A stretch of DNA of 64,000 bases from Sphingomonas caseinilytica. Its GTDB lineage: Bacteria; Pseudomonadota; Alphaproteobacteria; Sphingomonadales; Sphingomonadaceae. The notes below the pieces were generated by a model. The model did not search any database and was not told the DNA's origin. It saw only the letters and a list, made by a program, of their open reading frames with translations. The stretch lies in contig NZ_JAMGBA010000002.1 in the NCBI RefSeq assembly GCF_023516455.1, forward strand, positions 830,501-894,500, given 5' to 3'. Below, piece by piece: positions 17,267 through 25,742 of the stretch. The translations under genes and the position numbers were made by a program. Position 1 is the first letter of the stretch, and each line of letters begins with the position of its first letter.

Positions 17267-17970
17267 CAGGCCTGTTCCACCATCATGTCATCGGCGCCCT
17301 TCGGGCGATCGGTGATGTGCTCGCCCGTGGCCGCATAATAGACCATCTCGGCGATATTGGTCGCATGATCGCCGACGCGCTCGACATTCTTGGCGATGAA
17401 CAAGAGGTGCGCCGACTGCCCGATGTTGTTCGGATTCTCCATCATGTACGTCAGCAGCGTGCGGAAGATCGAATTGTAGAAATCGTCGACCGCCTTGTCG
17501 CGTTCGATCACCCGGATTGCGGTTTCGGCATCGCGCTCGACAAAGGCGTTGAGCACGTCGTGAACCATCTGGGTCGCGATCTTGGCCATTTCCGGCATCA
17601 GCGAAACGGGCTCGATATCGCGGTCGACGAGGAGTGGGACGCGCTTGGAAATATTCTTGGCATAGTCGCCAATCCGCTCGACAACGCTGGAGATCTTCAT
17701 CGCCGCGACCACGTCGCGAAGATCGGCGGCCATCGGTGCGCGCAGCGCGATCAGCTGGACCGCTCGGCGTTCCGTCTCGATCTCCAGCGCGTCCAGCTTC
17801 TTGTCGTCCTCGACGATCTTCGCAGCGCCGTCGAGGTCATGCTGCACGAGGCAACGCATGGACTCGCGGATGGCATGTTCGGCCAGTCCGCCCATCTCGC
17901 TGATGAGCGCGCGCAGTCGGTCGAGGTCTTCGTCAAACGCCTTGATCGTATGTCCACTGCTGGTGGCCAT
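17266..17970 (-). CDS. phoU: Phosphate transport regulator PhoU
   Basis: A 234-residue all-helical protein with two PhoU repeats; each has the metal-binding acidic pattern (around ERIGDYAKNISKR and ERVGDHATNIAEM). PhoU links the Pst transporter to PhoR and holds the kinase in its phosphatase state when phosphate is ample. It follows pstB by 14 bases and overlaps phoB. Confidence 0.97.
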   Translation of the reverse strand: MATSSGHTIKAFDEDLDRLRALISEMGGLAEHAIRESMRCLVQHDLDGAAKIVEDDKKLDALEIETERRAVQLIALRAPMAADLRDVVAAMKISSVVERIGDYAKNISKRVPLLVDRDIEPVSLMPEMAKIATQMVHDVLNAFVERDAETAIRVIERDKAVDDFYNSIFRTLLTYMMENPNNIGQSAHLLFIAKNVERVGDHATNIAEMVYYAATGEHITDRPKGADDMMVEQA

Positions 17971-17984
17971 GTTGCTCTCTCCGA

Positions 17985-18806
17985 TCAGCCGTAACGGCCG
18001 GTGATATAGTCCTGCGTGCGCTGTTGGACCGGGTTGGTGAAGATGTCCTTGGTGCGGCCATATTCGACCATCTCGCCCAGGTGGAAGAATGCTGTCCGCT
18101 GCGAAACGCGCGCGGCCTGCTGCATATTATGGGTGACGATGGCGATCGCATAGCGGCCGCGCAGCTCGTGGATCAGCTCCTCGATCTTGGCGGTCGCGAT
18201 CGGATCGAGCGCCGAGCAGGGCTCGTCCATCAGGATAACTTCCGGGTCGACCGCGATGGCTCGGGCGATGCACAGCCGCTGCTGCTGGCCGCCCGACAGC
18301 GCCGTCCCGCTCTCCTGGAGGCGGTCCTTGACCTCTTCCCACAGGCCTGCACGCTTCAGCGATTTCTCGACGATCCCGTCGAGATCATCCTTTTTCTCGG
18401 CAAGGCCGTGAATGCGCGGGCCATAGGCCACATTCTCATAGATCGACTTGGGGAAGGGGTTCGGCTTCTGGAACACCATTCCGACGCGGGCGCGAAGCTG
18501 CACGACGTCCATTCGGGACGCATAGATGTCGTCGCCGTCCAGCTCGATGTCGCCGACCACACGGGCACCCGCGATCGTGTCGTTCATCCGGTTGAGGCAG
18601 CGCAGGAAGGTCGACTTGCCGCAGCCCGATGGGCCGATGAACGCGGTAACCTTGTCGTCATGGATGTCGACGCTGACGTCCTTCAACGCCTGCTTCTCGC
18701 CATAGAAGACGCCGACCTTGCGAGCGCTCATCTTTGCCGGGCCGTCGACGACCGACGGCTCGTCGGATTCGGTCGGGTTGGGAACGATGGTTTCGATCAT
18801 TTTCAT
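17985..18806 (-). CDS. pstB: Phosphate ABC transporter ATP-binding protein PstB
   Basis: A 273-residue ABC ATPase. Walker A is [14 protein letters not shown], the signature is [14 protein letters not shown], and Walker B is [13 protein letters not shown], the last being typical of PstB. It energises phosphate uptake through PstC/PstA at the inner membrane. The N-terminal 25 residues are an extension relative to E. coli. A second ATG two codons in is possible. Five bases separate it from pstA. Confidence 0.98.
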   Translation of the reverse strand: MKMIETIVPNPTESDEPSVVDGPAKMSARKVGVFYGEKQALKDVSVDIHDDKVTAFIGPSGCGKSTFLRCLNRMNDTIAGARVVGDIELDGDDIYASRMDVVQLRARVGMVFQKPNPFPKSIYENVAYGPRIHGLAEKKDDLDGIVEKSLKRAGLWEEVKDRLQESGTALSGGQQQRLCIARAIAVDPEVILMDEPCSALDPIATAKIEELIHELRGRYAIAIVTHNMQQAARVSQRTAFFHLGEMVEYGRTKDIFTNPVQQRTQDYITGRYG

Positions 18807-18811
18807 TCTGC

Positions 18812-20059
18812 CTACCAGCGACGCTCGAATTTGTTGCGGAGATAAATGGCCAGCCCGTTCATCAGCAGCATGAACACCAGCAGGACGATGATGGCCGCAC
18901 TGGTCTTCTCGACGAAGCCACGATCGACTTCATCGGACCAGAGGAAGATCTGGACCGGAAGCACGCTCGCCGGCTGGGTGATGCCTTCGGGCGGTGACGC
19001 GATGAAGGCGCGCATGCCGATCATCAAAAGCGGGGCGGTCTCGCCCAGAGCTCGGGCCATGCCGATGATCGTTCCGGTGAGAATGCCGGGCAGCGCGAGC
19101 GGAAGCACATGGTGGAAGACCACCTGCATCTTGGATGCGCCGACGCCAAGCGCCGCGTCGCGGATCGAAGGCGGGACCGACTTGATCGCGTTGCGGCCGG
19201 CGATGACGATGACCGGCATGGTCATCAGTGCCAGGGTGAGGCCGCCGACCAAAGGTGCCGAGCGCGGCAAGTGCATGAAGTTCAGGAACACCGCCAAGCC
19301 GAGCAGCCCGAAGATGATCGACGGCACCGCGGCGAGGTTGTTGATCGAAACCTCGATGATGTCGGTCCAGCGGTTTCGGGGCGCAAATTCTTCGAGGTAG
19401 AGCGCCGCGAGGACGCCGATCGGGAATGCAAGGGCCATCGTCACCAGGATGGTGAGAAAACTGCCCTTGAGCGCTCCCCACACTCCGACCACCGATGCGT
19501 CGGTCGCGTCGGACGCGGTCAGGAATTCGCTGTTGAAGACACGCTTGGTGTCCACCTTGTCCAATAGCTTTTCCAGCGCCGGATCGCCTTCGCCCTTGGC
19601 CGCAACATCGGCCTTCGACGACAGCGGAATCCACAGTTCAGCCTTTTTGGTCAGGAGCGACGGATCTTCGATGAGTTGATCGCCCAGGGAGCGGGCGCTG
19701 GCGCCGCCGAACAGCTCGCCGGCGCCTTCGCCGAACTGGGCGACCGCGGCTTGCTCGATGACGCCTTCCAGACCGGCGGAGGCAACCGCCTCCTGTGCTT
19801 CTGGTCCGCGAAGCGTCGCTTCCTCGAGGAAAAGGTCCGACGTCGCGAAGTTGACGGTCAGCCTGGCTTCGGTCCGGCTGAACCCGCCCAGGCCCTGCCA
19901 GGCCATGGTGATCAGCAGGAAGGCGAGGAACGCAACGGAGATACCGATCGCGAAGAAACCGAAGAAGCGGAATCGACGCTCCGCGCGATAGCGGCCGGCG
20001 ACGCGCTTCTGCATCTCCTCGCCGGTCCAGCGGGATGCGGCTGCGGAGGCGCTATTCAT
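18812..20059 (-). CDS. pstA: Phosphate ABC transporter permease PstA (with periplasmic insertion)
   Basis: About 415 residues, longer than the roughly 300 of E. coli PstA. The ATG at 20059 overlaps the pstC stop at 20052-20054. After the first transmembrane helix ([20 protein letters not shown]) comes an insertion of about 150 residues rich in acidic and Ala residues (DUF3333 in alphaproteobacteria), then the permease core with the EAA-like [20 protein letters not shown]. It forms the channel with PstC. Confidence 0.96.
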   Translation of the reverse strand: MNSASAAASRWTGEEMQKRVAGRYRAERRFRFFGFFAIGISVAFLAFLLITMAWQGLGGFSRTEARLTVNFATSDLFLEEATLRGPEAQEAVASAGLEGVIEQAAVAQFGEGAGELFGGASARSLGDQLIEDPSLLTKKAELWIPLSSKADVAAKGEGDPALEKLLDKVDTKRVFNSEFLTASDATDASVVGVWGALKGSFLTILVTMALAFPIGVLAALYLEEFAPRNRWTDIIEVSINNLAAVPSIIFGLLGLAVFLNFMHLPRSAPLVGGLTLALMTMPVIVIAGRNAIKSVPPSIRDAALGVGASKMQVVFHHVLPLALPGILTGTIIGMARALGETAPLLMIGMRAFIASPPEGITQPASVLPVQIFLWSDEVDRGFVEKTSAAIIVLLVFMLLMNGLAIYLRNKFERRW

Positions 20060-21434
20060 ATGCTTCCCGATACTTGCGCACCACACGGAGCGCGATGAGG
20101 TTGAGGATCAAGGTGATCACGAACAGCAGCAGTCCGAGCGCGAAGGCCGCGAGTGTCTTGGCGCTGTCGAACTCCTGATCGCCTGTCAGAAGCTGGACGA
20201 TCTGGGTCGTGACAGTGGTCACGCTTTCGAACGGATTGATGGTCATGTTGGCGGCGAGCCCGGCGGCCATCACCACGATCATCGTTTCGCCGATCGCGCG
20301 GCTGACGGCCAGCAGGACGCCGCCGACAACGCCCGGGAGAGCGGCTGGAAGCAGCACCTTCTTGATGGTTTCGGACTTGGTCGCGCCCAGCGCCAGGCTG
20401 CCGTCGCGCATCGCCTGCGGAACGGCGGCGATGCTGTCGTCGGCCATCGAGCTCACGAACGGGATGATCATGATGCCCATCACCAGGCCGGCGGCCAGCG
20501 CGCTCTCGCTGGAGGCGGAGCTGACGCCGATGGCGATGCCGAAATCGCGGATCACCGGCGCCACGGTCAGCGCCGCGAAATAGCCGTAGACCACAGTTGG
20601 AACGCCGGCGAGGATTTCGAGCATCGGCTTTAGCCAGGCCCGAAGCTTCGGCGGTGAATATTGGGTGAGGAAGATCGCGCTCATCAGGCCGAGCGGAATG
20701 GCGACGATCATCGCGATGATCGCGCCGATGAAGGCGGTTCCCCAGAATAGCGGGATGGATCCGAAGGCGCCCGACGATCCGGCCTGATCGGCACGGATTG
20801 CGGTTTGTGGGCTCCAGGTCGTTCCGAACAGGAATTCGGTGATCGGAACCTGCTGGAAGAAGCGCAGCGATTCAAAAAGCAGTGAAAGGACGATTCCAAG
20901 CGTCGTCAGGATCGCGATCAGCGAGGCGGCGACCAGAAGCCCCATGACCCAGCGCTCGACGCTGCTGCGGGCGCGGAAATCGACGCCGATGCGACGCATC
21001 GAAAGAAAGGCGCCGAGCAGTGCGAAGACGATGGCGATGCTTCCGCCGACCGCTGCGTAGCGGCTCGTGGCGGCGTCATAGATGGGGGCGAGCTCGGAAG
21101 ATTCTGCGTTGAAACCCGCTTCTCGGTCACCAGCCGCAATTTCTCGCGCCTCGGTCAGGATGGTGTCGCGGGCAAGATCGAATGCCGGCAGCTTTTGGCC
21201 AACGGGTGAGGACAATACCGATTGTTCGATGAGGCCGGTCTGGACCGGCGTCCAGATCGCCAACAGAAGCAGTGCGGGCAGGGCTGCCCACAGGGCGACA
21301 TAGAATGCGTGGTAGCCCGGAAGGCTATTCAGCCTGGCGCCCCCGCCGCGCAGCCCCACTGCCCGGCGACGGGCAAAGAGGCCGGCGGCGAACGCCAGCA
21401 ACAGGACTGCGACGAGCGCAATTGAGAGCGTCAT
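20052..21434 (-). CDS. pstC: Phosphate ABC transporter permease PstC (with N-terminal extension)
   Basis: A 460-residue permease. The first 190 or so residues are an added membrane region with its own helices and a periplasmic loop (PstC_N type), and the C-terminal 270 form the usual permease, with SLALGATKSETIKKVLLPAA as the ATPase-contacting loop. It begins 18 bases after the pstS stop and overlaps pstA. The extension is common in this bacterial group. Confidence 0.96.
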   Translation of the reverse strand: MTLSIALVAVLLLAFAAGLFARRRAVGLRGGGARLNSLPGYHAFYVALWAALPALLLLAIWTPVQTGLIEQSVLSSPVGQKLPAFDLARDTILTEAREIAAGDREAGFNAESSELAPIYDAATSRYAAVGGSIAIVFALLGAFLSMRRIGVDFRARSSVERWVMGLLVAASLIAILTTLGIVLSLLFESLRFFQQVPITEFLFGTTWSPQTAIRADQAGSSGAFGSIPLFWGTAFIGAIIAMIVAIPLGLMSAIFLTQYSPPKLRAWLKPMLEILAGVPTVVYGYFAALTVAPVIRDFGIAIGVSSASSESALAAGLVMGIMIIPFVSSMADDSIAAVPQAMRDGSLALGATKSETIKKVLLPAALPGVVGGVLLAVSRAIGETMIVVMAAGLAANMTINPFESVTTVTTQIVQLLTGDQEFDSAKTLAAFALGLLLFVITLILNLIALRVVRKYREAYE

Positions 21435-21452
21435 GACGCCCGCCGCTCCTGC

Positions 21453-22490
21453 TTACTTGAGGCTCGAAGGATCGAGCGGCTTCAGGCCGGTCGCCTGGGC
21501 CGTCGCTGCCGTTGCTTCGGCGTCGTGAAGCGGAACCAGGCCCTTCTTCTCGAGCGGACCGCCCTTACCCCATGCCTTGGCATAGGCCTCGATGAACGAC
21601 TTGATCGACGGCTTCGCCGCCAGATGCTCGCCCTTCACGTAAACGTAGAGCTTGCGGCTTCCCGGATAGGAAAGGTCGCTGATGGTCGCTTCGGTCGGCG
21701 CAATGCCGGCAATCGACACAGGGCTCACGCGATCGGCATTTTCCTCAAGGAAGCTGAAGCCGAGCACGCCCAGCGCACCGGGGTCGGCCGAAACCTTCTG
21801 AACCAGCAGGTTGTCGTTCTCGCCCGCCTCGACATAGGCGCCGTCCTCGCGGATCTTGGTGCAGACCGACTTGTGCTTGTCCTCGTCCGTCTTCTTCAAT
21901 TCCTTCATCGCCGGATCGCTTTCGCAACCCTTGGTGAGGATCAGCTCGGCCAGGCTGTCGCGAGTGCCCGACGTCGGCGGCGGGCCAAGCACGCGAATCT
22001 TGGTCGCGGGGAGCGACGGATCGACGTCCTTCCAGGTCTGTGCCTTGTTGGCGCCTTTGCCGAACGGATCGGCCGCAAGGGCCTTGTAGATCTGGTCGAC
22101 GGTGAGATTCAGCGGAGCCTGTTCCTTCGCCTGGATCAGGGTCAGCCCGTCAATGCCGATCGGAACCTCGATGACATTCTTGGCCCCGTTCTGAGCGCAA
22201 GTTTCATACTCGCTGGCCTTCATCTGGCGCGATGCATTGACCATGTCCGGCGTCTGGCCGCCAACGCCTTCGCAGAACAGCTTGATGCCCGCGCCGGTGC
22301 CAGTCGATTCGACGATGACGCTGGATCCCGGGTTCGCGCGCTGGAACACTTCCGCCACCGCGGTCGTGAAGGGATAAACTGTCGACGATCCGACGACCTT
22401 CATCTGCGCCGCCGCGTTTCCGCTACCGCCACCCGATCCGCAGGCCGCAACCAGCGCCACCATCGGCAGCGCAACCAGCATCTTCCTCAT
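21453..22490 (-). CDS. pstS: Phosphate-binding lipoprotein PstS
   Basis: A 345-residue periplasmic substrate-binding protein. I use the ATG at 22490, which has GGAG seven bases upstream; an in-frame TTG lies two codons earlier. The N terminus is a lipoprotein signal with lipobox LVAAC (C17), so it is membrane-anchored. Phosphate-binding segments are VVGSSTVYPFT, ESTGTGAGIKLFC and TSGTRDSLAEL, as in PstS. It is the first gene after a well-formed Pho box and should be the most strongly induced under phosphate limitation. Confidence 0.97.
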   Translation of the reverse strand: MRKMLVALPMVALVAACGSGGGSGNAAAQMKVVGSSTVYPFTTAVAEVFQRANPGSSVIVESTGTGAGIKLFCEGVGGQTPDMVNASRQMKASEYETCAQNGAKNVIEVPIGIDGLTLIQAKEQAPLNLTVDQIYKALAADPFGKGANKAQTWKDVDPSLPATKIRVLGPPPTSGTRDSLAELILTKGCESDPAMKELKKTDEDKHKSVCTKIREDGAYVEAGENDNLLVQKVSADPGALGVLGFSFLEENADRVSPVSIAGIAPTEATISDLSYPGSRKLYVYVKGEHLAAKPSIKSFIEAYAKAWGKGGPLEKKGLVPLHDAEATAATAQATGLKPLDPSSLK

Positions 22491-22561
22491 CGCCAAACTC
22501 CCATAAGGTCGGTCTCAAGCCGACGTGCTGCGCCCACTAGCGCCGAGTTCGTCGCGTCCCT

Positions 22562-22590
22562 GTGACGGTTCTGTTACGGTTTCGTGACAG
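22562..22590 (-). promoter_or_regulatory. Pho box (three PhoB half-sites) upstream of pstS
   Basis: Read on the minus strand, the region contains CTGTCAC-GAAA, CCGTAAC-AGAA and CCGTCAC, three 7-base units on an exact 11-base period, matching the Pho box consensus CTGTCAT plus four A-rich bases. It ends 72 bases before the pstS start. Three units would allow binding of more than one PhoB dimer. It lies between phoR and pstS, so it controls pstSCAB-phoU-phoB and not phoR. Confidence 0.9.
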
Positions 22591-22604
22591 GGGTCGCGGG
22601 AAAT

Positions 22605-23606
22605 TTAGTCGATCGGCAGGGAAATGCTGACTTCGGTGCCTTGCCCAGGTGCGGAATCGATCCGCATCTCGCCCCGGTGGCGCTCGACGATATGCTTGAC
22701 GATGGCGAGGCCGAGCCCGGTACCGCCGGACTCGCGGCTGCGCGCCGAATCGACCCGGTAGAAGCGCTCGGTGAGCCTCGGCAGATGTTCGGGTGCGATC
22801 CCGTCGCCGCCATCCTTGACGGAGAACAGGACCCGCTGGCTATCGCCCGCGACCTTCACCGTGATCGCGGTGCACTTGTCGTTGCAGCCATAGCGGATGG
22901 CATTTCCGATCAAATTGTCGGCGAGCTGGAGGAGCTGGCCAAAGTCGCCCTTCAGGATCGGAACCGGATCCTCGATCCGCGCCTCGACGCGGCAACCACG
23001 CCGGTCGGCATGGACCGTCGAATGCTCGATCGCGATTCGGGCGATCTCACCCATGTCGACTTCTTCGCCGGGGACCCGGTAACGGTCGGCCTCGATGCGC
23101 GACAGGCTCATCAGATCTTCGACGATCCGTAGCATTCGCCTCGCTTCGGCCTCGATCGTGGCACCGAATTTCGCACGCATCTCATCGTCGACCGGGCCAT
23201 TCTCGCCCAGCGTTTCGGCATAGCCGATGATGGTTGCCAAGGGGGTGCGCAGCTCGTGGCTGGCATTGGCCACGAAATCGGTCCGCATTCGCTCGGCGGC
23301 CCTGACGATCGATCGATCGGACAGCAGCACCAGCGTGCCGCCGGGTACCGGACGTACCGACAGATGCCACGGCCGCTCCGCCGATCCGATCCCGATCAGT
23401 TCCAGGTCCGCCTGCCGGCCGGCCAGGATGGTATCCAGCGCCAGGGGGTGGCGGATTGCAAAGCGAAGGTCGCGGCCCTGGATCATGTTGCCGAGCAGCG
23501 ACTGCGCCGCCTGGTTCGCGCCCTTGACCTTGCCGGAACCGACGATCAGCGCCGGCTCGTCGATGGCATCTAGGATGGCCTGGGAAATGACATCGACAGT
23601 CGGCAC
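22605..23606 (-). CDS. phoR: Phosphate regulon sensor kinase PhoR, apparently without membrane anchor
   Basis: A histidine kinase of 333 residues if it starts at the GTG at 23606, which has AAGGA at good spacing; upstream codons overlap the end of the preceding gene and read like non-coding sequence. It has a PAS-like domain at about 5-100, the dimerisation helix with phosphoacceptor H117 in NASHELRTPLATIIGY, and an ATPase domain with N, G1 and G2 boxes (LADNLIGNAIRYG, VKDGGDGI, ESGGTGLGLAIVKH). Identity as PhoR rests on the pst/phoB context and these motifs. E. coli PhoR has N-terminal membrane helices; none is visible here. Confidence 0.9.
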   Translation of the reverse strand: MPTVDVISQAILDAIDEPALIVGSGKVKGANQAAQSLLGNMIQGRDLRFAIRHPLALDTILAGRQADLELIGIGSAERPWHLSVRPVPGGTLVLLSDRSIVRAAERMRTDFVANASHELRTPLATIIGYAETLGENGPVDDEMRAKFGATIEAEARRMLRIVEDLMSLSRIEADRYRVPGEEVDMGEIARIAIEHSTVHADRRGCRVEARIEDPVPILKGDFGQLLQLADNLIGNAIRYGCNDKCTAITVKVAGDSQRVLFSVKDGGDGIAPEHLPRLTERFYRVDSARSRESGGTGLGLAIVKHIVERHRGEMRIDSAPGQGTEVSISLPID

Positions 23607-23640
23607 GGCGCCGATCCTTAATCGGCGATTGAGCGCTGCG

Positions 23641-24060
23641 CTAGGCTGAGCGGCGAACGCGCTGATGGCGCCGATAAGTACCGACGACGAGAATGAGGAG
23701 GATGGGGTAGCTCCAGAACTGGAGCGCCGCACCATAAGCGCGCGGCAGCAGGTCCTGGTCGATGCCCTTAAGCAAATGGCCGATGGACGTCGTCAGCTGC
23801 AGGCCTGCCACCCACAGCGGCCAGAACCGGTCAGACCGGAGGGCAACAACGACGAATCCGGCCAATACGGCGAGGTCGACCAGCATCAGGCCTTCCTCGA
23901 CGCCTGCATAGCGTTGGTGGAGCGGCGAGATGGCGAGCAGCGTCGCTAGCGTACCGGCAAGGCAGGTCGCGGCGACGATGCGCTCATCGGTGCCTCCGCG
24001 CAGCCAGGCGTAGAAGCAGACTGCGGCTAACAGCGGGATGAAGATGAATGCGCCAAGCAT
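23641..24060 (-). CDS. Small polytopic membrane protein upstream of phoR
   Basis: A 139-residue protein starting at the ATG at 24060; a GTG seven codons earlier falls in a strong hairpin and is less likely. Four to five hydrophobic helices are visible (for example MLGAFIFIPLLAAVCFYAWL and FWSYPILLILVVGTY). I do not recognise a domain. It ends 35 bases before phoR on the same strand, so the two are probably co-transcribed. Because PhoR here lacks a membrane anchor, this protein is a candidate partner, but that is inference from position only. Confidence 0.7.
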   Translation of the reverse strand: MLGAFIFIPLLAAVCFYAWLRGGTDERIVAATCLAGTLATLLAISPLHQRYAGVEEGLMLVDLAVLAGFVVVALRSDRFWPLWVAGLQLTTSIGHLLKGIDQDLLPRAYGAALQFWSYPILLILVVGTYRRHQRVRRSA

Positions 24061-24072
24061 AGAGACGGAAAG

Positions 24073-24097
24073 CCGGACCACGAAGTCCGTGGTCCGG
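24073..24097 (-). terminator. Perfect 10-bp hairpin downstream of a small gene
   Basis: CCGGACCACG (24073-24082) and its exact complement (24088-24097) flank a five-base loop. It lies 17 bases after the stop of the minus-strand gene 24115-24459 and just before the next gene on that strand. The following minus-strand bases are pyrimidine-rich (CTTTCCGTCTCT) but lack a T-run, so it may terminate weakly or protect the upstream message. Confidence 0.6.
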
Positions 24098-24114
24098 TCA
24101 ATTCCTTTTCCCGA

Positions 24115-24459
24115 TCAGGCGACGACGCGGAGGTCGGCGTGGGCGATTTTCGGCGGGCATTCCTGCGCGTCGCCAAATCCGACGGTACGAAGCCCCGGAA
24201 CCAACTGCGTCGTTTCCTTCAAGGTCATGTGGCAGTGGGCCATTCCGCCGCGGGCCGTGACCAGGCTCTGAAGCGCGATCGCCAGCTGCTCGAAGGCCTC
24301 GTGACCGGTTGCGGTCGAAACGCCCATTGTCGCTCGGGCGCGGATCATCCGGCCTTGCAGGTCGGCGATTTCCGCCAGTGCCGTCTCAATGGCGTCTTCG
24401 ACAGTGCGAACCTGGGTTGCTACATCGAAGGCGGCGTTTTCGATCATCTGTTTGCGCAT
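24115..24459 (-). CDS. Hypothetical 114-residue protein
   Basis: The ATG at 24459 has GGGGAGAT just upstream. The product is soluble, with a long amphipathic helical stretch (residues 10-75, ending EAFEQLAIALQSLV), followed by a short C-terminal part with GGMAHCHMTLKE that contains closely spaced His-Cys-His residues and could bind metal. It has no recognised domain. A hairpin follows its stop codon, so it is probably transcribed alone. Confidence 0.7.
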   Translation of the reverse strand: MRKQMIENAAFDVATQVRTVEDAIETALAEIADLQGRMIRARATMGVSTATGHEAFEQLAIALQSLVTARGGMAHCHMTLKETTQLVPGLRTVGFGDAQECPPKIAHADLRVVA

Positions 24460-24530
24460 GGCATATCTCCCCTTGGCGCGAGGAGACCCGCGCCAGGCCG
24501 TAATCAGCAATATTGACTGGAGGTGACGGC

Positions 24531-25115
24531 CTAGCCGCTGATCATCCTGGAGAGGCTTTCCAGACCGGCAAGGTACATTCCCGCCGAAAAGGTCGCGCCC
24601 ATTGCGATCAGGACGATCCACACGAGCCGGAGGCCAACGCTCATCTCATTGCTGGGATGGCTCCTCGTTGCAAACGGCAGTTGCAGGGGGGAGCTTCGTC
24701 CTTCCGGACTTTGCTCGGTCAAGTTACCGGGGGACTGAGCCCCCCCTGCACGGTCTGCGTGCCGAATCTGAGTGCGGACCGTGCCGTCTTCCTGACCTTG
24801 CCGAGCGTCGGGGTCGATGTACGGCGATTGATGTATCAAACGCTGATATATGGGGTGATCGACGGGAAGCTCATCCGCGACCATGCGCGCGGCGTCGCCC
24901 CGGCGCTCTACGCCAAGCTTGTCCAGGGCGCCCCGGATCCGTTGATCGACCGTATGGGGGCTGATCCCCAGCTTGGATGCGATTTCCTTGCTGCTGTAAT
25001 GGCGGTCAACCAACAGCAGGCACTCGATCTGGCCTTCAGTAAGCCGAGCGACTGGCGAATCCTGATTATTGATTCGGCCGGGCTCTTCAACGCGATCAGA
25101 CACCATCAGGTGCAC
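24531..25115 (-). CDS. LuxR-type HTH regulator with C-terminal membrane helix
   Basis: A 194-residue protein. GTG at 25115 is chosen because AGGA sits about six bases upstream; an ATG three codons later (25106) is possible. Residues about 24-80 form a GerE/LuxR-type helix-turn-helix (LTEGQIECLLLVDRHYSSKE, then ASKLGISPHTVDQRIRGA). A polar linker follows, and residues about 165-187 (LVWIVLIAMGATFSAGMYLA) make one transmembrane helix near the C terminus. There is no receiver or ligand-binding domain. A DNA-binding domain tethered to the membrane suggests release or mechanical control; the signal is unknown. The next genes are small regulators and tRNAs. Confidence 0.8.
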   Translation of the reverse strand: MHLMVSDRVEEPGRINNQDSPVARLTEGQIECLLLVDRHYSSKEIASKLGISPHTVDQRIRGALDKLGVERRGDAARMVADELPVDHPIYQRLIHQSPYIDPDARQGQEDGTVRTQIRHADRAGGAQSPGNLTEQSPEGRSSPLQLPFATRSHPSNEMSVGLRLVWIVLIAMGATFSAGMYLAGLESLSRMISG

Positions 25116-25277
25116 CAATATTCCTTCCGAGCATGGAACAAGTGCTGGAACAGACTCCCCCGTGAAATCCCTTAGTCGAATCCGCAGAAATGCTCAAATT
25201 TTGATTGATGTTAACAAGCATCAAGTTGGCTGGTTAGGAAGTCCAACGCTTGACTGCCAAGATTAGCTGTCGAGCTG

Positions 25278-25318
25278 CGCCAGCAGAGCTTACGAACTGC
25301 CGAATTCTGCTGCTGGCG
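25278..25318 (-). other. Hairpin downstream of tRNA-Tyr
   Basis: CGCCAGCAG (25278-25286) pairs with CTGCTGGCG (25310-25318) across a 23-base loop. It begins nine bases past the encoded CCA end of tRNA-Tyr and could help define the transcript end; there is no T-tract. Confidence 0.35.
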
Positions 25319-25326
25319 AAGGGTGA

Positions 25327-25413
25327 TGGTGGACAGGGCTGGATTCGAACCAGCGTAGGGCGAAGCCCGGCAGATTTACAGTCTGCTGCCTTTAACCACT
25401 CGGCCACCTGTCC
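25327..25413 (-). tRNA. tRNA-Tyr (anticodon GTA)
   Basis: On the minus strand GGACAGG pairs with CCTGTCC, with ACCA encoded at the 3' end. The anticodon arm GCAGA-CTGTAAA-TCTGC gives anticodon GTA, a long variable arm (class II) follows, and the T-arm contains GGTTCGAATCC. Together these identify tyrosine tRNA. Confidence 0.97.
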
Positions 25414-25579
25414 AGGTGTTGCCAGGCATCGCCAGTCCGGGGACCGGCAAGCATGACGGGCAGGCGGGCCATGTGGCCGCCAGAAGGTGCGCTGTCAACC
25501 TAGGGTTGAACGAGGTTGTTGCCGCTTCGCTTTCGCTCTGCGCGCTCCAGTCGCCGCGCTCGTTATACTCGCGCGCGCT

Positions 25580-25616
25580 CCAAATTTTTTCAGTCCCCCG
25601 GACTGATAAAATTTGG
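25580..25616. other. 16-bp near-perfect inverted repeat at the 3' end of tRNA-Gly
   Basis: The arms 25580-25595 and 25601-25616 pair at 15 of 16 positions around a five-base loop; each arm has an AT-rich outer part (AAATTTT) and an inner CAGTC/GACTG. The right arm covers the encoded CCA of tRNA-Gly. It may be the transcription terminator of tRNA-Gly, with AT-rich outer pairs serving both strands. AT-richness contrasts sharply with the neighbouring DNA. Confidence 0.6.
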
Positions 25617-25687
25617 AGCGGGTGAAGGGAATCGAACCCTCGTCGTAAGCTTGGAAGGCTTCTGCTCTACCATTGAGCTACACCCGC
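25614..25687 (-). tRNA. tRNA-Gly (anticodon TCC)
   Basis: A 74-base class I tRNA on the minus strand. The acceptor stem pairs GCGGGTG with CACCCGC, CCA is encoded, the anticodon loop CTTCCAA gives TCC, and the T-arm has GGTTCGATTCC. It reads GGA/GGG glycine codons. Confidence 0.97.
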
Positions 25688-25742
25688 CCGGTGCGCCTCG
25701 GGCCGAGGGCCTTTGCCATTGCCCCTAGCGATCCGTCAATGG

